From Canna indica (taxonomy: Eukaryota; Streptophyta; Magnoliopsida; Zingiberales; Cannaceae), in NCBI GenBank assembly GCA_034359265.1, contig CP136894.1, positions 27,434,501 through 27,498,500 on the forward strand: a stretch of DNA of 64,000 nt. Direction: 5' to 3'. The notes beneath the pieces are model-generated. The model saw only the letters and a program-made list of their open reading frames with translations, made no database searches and was not told the origin of the DNA. Positions within the stretch are counted from its first letter, which is position 1, and each line of letters opens with the position of its first letter. Both the position numbers and the translations under genes were made by a program. Shown here piece by piece: positions 59,107 to 64,000 of the stretch.

Positions 59107-59313
59107 TGTAATACCTGCTAAAAATTTAATAATATTTTTGTGTGTATTGATTTCAGCAGGTTGAGCGTGATGCACATCGGCGCGTGCGAAATTGAACAGT
59201 AGCGCCTATCTTGAGGTGAGACCCATGTACTTTGGAATTTTTCTTAAATATGAGTTATTTAATATGCTAAATTTAAGTATCTTGGGATTAAAGTGGGTTC
59301 CGAGTGGAGTTCG

Positions 59314-60809
59314 TGTTGGCTTTAGGTTTTCAACCTTGGCTTTAATCTCGGTTTTGATGATAACAAACATGGAACTAATATTTCATCGAGAAATCTTTCA
59401 GGTTGCATATCGATTAGCGTTCGATGTCCTCGATCGGAAAAATTAGAAGAAATCGGAAAATCGGAAGGACATTGATCATCGCGGTCGGGTTCGTCGTGGA
59501 ACATCTCAAAGTTTGATGTATGCACCAAAGACGTATTGGACAAGCTCAAATATCATATGGAAAGCTCTCCAAGATGACGCTCGTTGAAAGTCGGAACCCG
59601 AAAATGAAGCACGCAAGAAAAATGGCTGAAAAATCAATTTCAGCCTATGTTCGGTCGACCGAATAGGGCTAAAAAATGGCAATAGCCATTTCGATCGACC
59701 GGTCGGTCAACCGAACAGTGCCAAAAATTGGCAGTGGCTACTTCGGTCGACCGTTTGAAGCCAAAAATTGGCAGAGAACGCATTGGTCGACCGGACTGCG
59801 TATCGCCAAAGACGCAACTTGCGTCAGTCGACCGGGCGATTAACCGGATTGCGGGAACGCAAGATTTGCATCTGGCGGTCGACCCATCGGTCGACCGCAC
59901 AGAGATATCAAGGCAGCGGTCGCTTGAGCGGTCGATCGGTCGGTCGACCGGCCAATCGACCGAGCGAATATAACAGATAGATTTCTACCCATTGAGCTAC
60001 CATTTCTTCGTGAGGGTATAAATATACCTCATCTAACTCCTTTAATTCTACTTCCTCAATTGATACAGATTTTATTGAGCATTCTAAGGGGAGTTTTGAG
60101 CCTTCTAAAGATTGATTGAAGCGTGTCTGTTCTTCCGTCAAAATCCGCTACAAGCGCGCACTCTGTCTCAACTCGGGTTTTAATATGAGCTCTACCTCTT
60201 GACGTGTTGAAGGCATTGAAGGCTTGGAAAAGAGCTGTGGTTCCTCTCTCATTTCTTAAGCTCTTTTTATTGTAATTTTAACTATTTATTTGAACCTATT
60301 TTTTCTTGGATTTGAGATTGTGAAGACCTAGGCTGTTAGGTCTTGTGTGGAAGTGGTTACCTTGCTGTGAAGGTGTAAAGCCACTTGTGTAACTTAGTTT
60401 TACTGGAATTAGTTGAGTTGACCCTTAGGGTTGAGGTGGAAGAGTGCTCTTGATAAGAAGACGGTGACTTCCGGGTGTGGAAGTGCCTTAGGTCGAGAGT
60501 GCGACTCTTTGAGTCAAAGTCCTCTGTGTAAGGGAAATTGATTTAATCTAGTTAAACTAGTTTGGAAATCCTAACCGGGGTACTTAGGTAGTGGAGTAGG
60601 CATTGGGGCCGAACCACTATAAATTCTTGTGTTTGCATTGATTTATTGATTATATTAATTACTTTACTATTTATCGCTTCCGCATCAAATCATCGAATTA
60701 TAAATTGCCTAATTAATTGAAGAAAATGATTAAAACTGGAATTAGGCGACAATTGTTAGTAAACACACTATTCATCCCCCCACCCTCTAGTGTTGTCATT
60801 TCTCCAACA
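59314..60809 (+). mobile_element. Solo LTR 3 (TGTTGG..CCAACA family)
   Basis: TGTTGGCTTTAGGTTTTCAA to TTTCTCCAACA, with perfect GTTCG duplications (59309-59313 and 60810-60814). TATAAATA at 60017-60024 gives plus sense. At 1496 bp it is shorter than copies 1 and 2, and its U3 is partly different from theirs, so it represents a variant of the family. Confidence 0.93.
59645..59965. repeat. GGTCGATCGACC palindrome cluster in solo LTR 3
   Basis: About twelve palindromes of the GGTCGACCGA, CGATCGACCGGTCGGT type lie just upstream of the TATA box at 60017. Confidence 0.8.
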
Positions 60810-61846
60810 GTTCGTCGGTCCAACTGGAACTTGATTTGGACTAGAATCGAGCAAGTTAGAGCTAATTTAGTGAACCACTTAGGGGGAGGGCAATTTAGTA
60901 ATTTGGCTGAAAAAAATAAAATAAAAAATAAATCACTTGGGATCGTACGGCTATAGTAGCCGAACGGAACCCAAGGCAATTGAGGGAGAAGGGGTGGCGA
61001 CCAAACAAGGGAGGAGGGGGAATTCTACCGGTCGAAGTTCGCAAGTTCATCGGATTAGAGTACCGCGAGGCCCTCACGACTCTTCTTCCTCTCCGGTGAG
61101 TGGCTTCTCCCTAAAATCCCTAGAATTCATGTTAGGGGTTGTCAAGTGGTTTTTCTTGAAATCGATGTTGAGATTTCGTTGTTTCTTGTGAGTTACATGT
61201 GTCTTATGCTTATATGTGTCGATTTTGAATTATGGGGCACTCTTTGGGGTTTACGAAGGTGCAGCAACCCTAGGGCATGCCTCTAAACCCTAGGGAGGGC
61301 TGGCTCTTAGGGGAAACTCATATTTGATGTTTGCTATTTATTCTGATTTTATTACTATTTAATTCCGAGAACTATAGGTAATATATCATGCTTAAACTTA
61401 ATATTATTGTGGCCTAATGTGGCCGAGTGACCCTAAGGGTGTAGGGCACCCTTAAGGGCAAATGAATAATCCTTAATTTCATGATTATGTTGCCTTTATG
61501 CTGTAAATTAGATGTTAAGTAAAGTTAATCACCATATGCTGAAATTTACTTTGGTTTGTTGAAATTTTGTTTAATGCATGCTGAGATGATTATACTATTT
61601 GAGGCATTAGTACAATGTGTAAACTACTGATATGACCTATCAATCTTTATGTACACTATATTCTACGAACTTAGAAATTACTTCGATGACCTGAACAGTA
61701 CAGCACGAGTAGAAAACTGATGGTTACAGTAGGTTGGAATTGTCGTTGTACCTATTAAGCAAGTCAGGTTACGAGCCCGGTGCGACATTCTCTAGCTTGC
61801 TCTAAATACTAGGAATTTAACCTAAGAATAGTAGGGAAGTTGAACT

Positions 61847-63413
61847 TGTTGGCTTAAGGTTTTCAACCTTAGTCGTAATCTCGGTTTTGAGGATAACAAA
61901 CATGGAACTAATGATGTTTCATTGAGAAATCTTTCAGGTTCCAAGTTGGTTAGCACTCGACGTCCTCGATCGAAAATATCGAAGAAATCGAGAAATCGGA
62001 AGGACGTTGGTCGTCGCGCTCGGATTATTCAGAAAGTTAGAGTTTAGGTTTAGGGTGTCTAGATATGTTGTAAATCCTCTTTATGATGCAAAGATCCCTA
62101 AAACCAAACCCGAAAGCCAAAACATGAAAACCCAAAAACCGCCCTGAAATAACCTATGGAGCTCCTTGGAGGGCTATATGACCTAGATAGTTTCTTGACA
62201 TAGTAATTGTTCCTTGGGTTAAAATTAGATAACGATGTATTTTTTAGGAATTTTTAGAAGCCTTTAGCCTACCCTTATTTGACCCGAAAAATTAGCAAAG
62301 TTCCATTTTCCGAAAATTTGTACTAGACCCCAAAAACTAGATTTTGATTCTTAAGGATTTTGATTTTTTAGATATTTTTATTGAATCCAAATGGGGGGTA
62401 ATCCTTATATAACATTTATGTTTTAAAGTAGACTTAGTGAAGACAGAACTAGAAAATAAACAAACAAAACTAAACTGCCCAGTCCAGTCTAGGTTCGGTC
62501 GACCGAATGCTGCCAAAAACTGGCAGTAGGCAATTCGATCGACCGGATTGCGGATCGCTCAACTCATGACTCATTCGGTGGACCCGTCGATCGATCGATC
62601 AGCACGTTTAAGGCGTAGAAAGCCAGCGGTCGATCGGTCGGTCGATCGACGATCGACCAGCAAGCGACCGAACGGCGGAAATGACTAGTTTTCCGCCTGT
62701 TGAGCTGTCGTTTCATTGAGGGGTTATAAATACTCCTCTCCATCCTTCCTTAAAACAACTTAACAATTGATCCAAGCTTCCATTTAGCCAATTCTTGATC
62801 ATTCTAAAGCATTTCTTGAGCCATCCCTCTGCAACCCCTAGTTTCTAGAATAACACCTTGATTTAGCCTTCAAGATTTATCGATTCATCATCTCAAGGCA
62901 TCAAGAGGACTAGGGAGTGTATTTTGGAGCTAAGTACTTATTATTTGATTTCTCTAATTGTTATTATATTTTATTATTTATTCATTGTATTTGCACTTGT
63001 GTAAACGTAGTTATTATGATTAGTGGAGGTGTCCCTTAGGGGTTGAGGTGGAAGAGTGCTCTCGATAAGAAGGCGGAGACTTCTGGGTGTGTAAGTGCCT
63101 TAGATTGAGAGTGAGACTCTTCGAGTCAAAGTCCTCTGTGTAAGGGAATCAATTTAATCTAGTAAAGTTAGTTTAGAAATTCTAAGCGGGGTGCTTAGGT
63201 AGTGGAGTAGGCATTGGGGCCGAACCACTATAAATCTCTGTGTTAGTATTATTTCCTTTGTTTGTACTTTATTGATTTATTTTTGCTTCCGCATCTAATC
63301 GATAAATTACGATTTGCCTAAATAATTTAACAAACGATTAAAACCGAAATTAAGCGACAAGTTTAGATAACACACTATTCACCCGCCCTCTAGTGTGGCC
63401 ATTTCACCCAACA
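61847..63413 (+). mobile_element. Solo LTR 4 (TGTTGG..CCAACA family)
   Basis: TGTTGGCTTAAGGTTTTCAA to TTTCACCCAACA, with perfect GAACT duplications (61842-61846 and 63414-63418). TATAAATA at 62725-62732 gives plus sense; the palindrome cluster is at 62490-62680. 1567 bp. Confidence 0.95.
62490..62680. repeat. GGTCGATCGACC palindrome cluster in solo LTR 4
   Basis: Palindromes such as GGTCGACCGA, TCGATCGATCGATC and CGATCGACGATCGACC lie directly upstream of the LTR's TATA box. Confidence 0.8.
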
Positions 63414-63564
63414 GAACTTTGACACGCTGACATAAGGGCATAGCTTTCAAGTAGATAATTTAGAAAGTTAGATGTAGAAGGGTTAAAATTGGGATGCAGA
63501 TCGACATTCCGAGAGACATGGGAAAGAAGGGATATTTAGGAGTTTGGTGCTCCTCTAAGTTGAA

Positions 63565-63686
63565 ATATTGGGCCATATTGGGTCGAGTGGTGTGCATTAC
63601 ACACGAGATGTTATTGGGCCTTATTGGGCCGAGTGGTGCGCATGGCGCACGAGATGTTATTGGGACTTATTGGGCAAAGTGGTGCG
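63565..63686 (+). repeat. 46-bp tandem repeat in Tekay 3' LTR
   Basis: The unit ATTGGGCCTTATTGGGCCGA followed by GTGGTGCGCATGGCGCACGA repeats about 2.6 times. It is interrupted by the start of solo LTR 5. Confidence 0.8.
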
Positions 63687-64000
63687 TGTTGGTGAAATGG
63701 CCACACTAGAGGGGGGGTGAATAGTATGTTAACTAATCTTATCGCCTAATTCTGGTTTTAATCGTTTACTTGATTACGTAGGCAATTCACAAATTTGAAT
63801 AGCAAGCAGAAGCAATAAATAAGATAATTAAGCAAACACAAGAGCGACAACGCTAACACAATTATTTATAGTGATTCGGCCCCAATGCCTACTCCACTAC
63901 CTAAGCATCCCGCTTAGGATTTCCAAACTAAACTTTACTAGATTAATCTTGTTTCCCTTACAACGAGGACTTTTACCCGAAGAGTCTCGCTCTCAACCTA
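63687..64000 (-). mobile_element. LTR 5 of the TGTTGG family, cut by window end
   Basis: Starts TGTTGGTGAAATGGCCACAC at 63687 and follows copies 1 and 2 in sequence order and orientation. The left flank is GTGCG (63682-63686). The right end lies beyond the window, so whether it is a solo LTR or one end of a complete element is unknown. Confidence 0.85.

Larger units (their letters stand above)
59107..63686 (+). repeat. 3' LTR of Tekay element, split by solo LTRs
   Basis: LTR sequence occupies 59107-59313, 60815-61846 and 63419-63686, and continues after solo LTR 5. It starts TGTAATACCTGCTAAAAATT and contains a GC-rich leader (60960-61110) like that of the solo LTR at 40789. The right end is outside the window. 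More than 1.5 kb of LTR remains, so the original was long. Confidence 0.8.
52091..64000 (+). mobile_element. Tekay-type Ty3/gypsy chromovirus, degenerate, right end outside window
   Basis: The order is: short 5' LTR (52091-52285), PBS (52289), gag, protease, reverse transcriptase, RNase H, integrase, chromodomain-like C-terminus, polypurine tract, and 3' LTR (59107 to beyond the window). The gag region is split by solo LTR 2, and the 3' LTR by solo LTRs 3, 4 and 5. Many stops lie throughout. The chromodomain-like EILDRQVRKLRSKEVPLVKV after integrase places it in the Tekay clade. Confidence 0.88.

Noticed and set aside
59970..60025. A tRNA-like stretch (TACCCATTGAGCTACCA)
   Set aside because: No cloverleaf could be folded, and the same stretch varies freely in the other copies of the LTR.

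Overview
This is a nuclear plant (angiosperm) window, most likely from a monocot, because the one intact host gene has strongly GC-rich exons set in AT-rich, transposon-packed DNA. No tRNA, rRNA or CRISPR array was seen. The only gene that looks functional is a four-exon aquaporin of the NIP II class (NIP5;1-like boric acid channel), with coding exons at 10679-10891, 15079-15498, 15581-15642 and 15724-15913. Its 5' leader carries two minimal AUG-stop elements (ATGTAA at 10418 and 10589), the type known to make Arabidopsis NIP5;1 mRNA boron-responsive. The two lie in imperfect repeats exactly 171 bp apart.

Almost everything else is transposable elements, often nested, and most boundaries are fixed by target-site duplications (TSDs). 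1-5082: minus-strand CACTA element D, cut by the window start. 5083-8370: decayed Ty3/gypsy (Tat-like) remnant. 8371-16838: the NIP gene with its promoter, a 4.2 kb first intron and 3' flank. 16839-31800: a three-level nest, in which CACTA element A holds a TG..CA solo LTR (21707-31223), which itself holds CACTA element B (22042-29280) and a hAT-type MITE (29523-29972). 32036-32660: foldback repeat. 33615 to about 38500: PIF/Harbinger-like element with Myb/SANT-like, DDE transposase and GRF zinc-finger pseudogenes. 39369-40293: nuclear copy of part of chloroplast psaB, split by a hAT-type MITE. 40789 to about 43340: solo LTR of a Tekay-like gypsy element. About 43500-51754: minus-strand Ty1/copia element interrupted by CACTA MITE E, a Pack-MULE carrying GH17 and DUF1005 gene fragments, and CACTA derivative C. 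About 51755-52090: 3' end of a plus-strand copia element. 52091-64000: degenerate Tekay-type chromovirus invaded four times by the same TG..CA LTR family that sits inside element A.

The coding remnants do not form a pathway. They are the gene sets of separate transposon families: TNPD-like and TNPA-like genes of CACTA elements, gag-pol of gypsy and copia elements, and Myb plus transposase of Harbinger. The points most worth following up are the duplicated AUG-stop module of the NIP gene, the 26-bp minisatellite inside the CACTA family that coincides with the deletion breakpoints of two derivatives, the Pack-MULE with two captured genes, and the highly repeated solo-LTR family whose U3 is full of GGTCGATCGACC-type palindromes.
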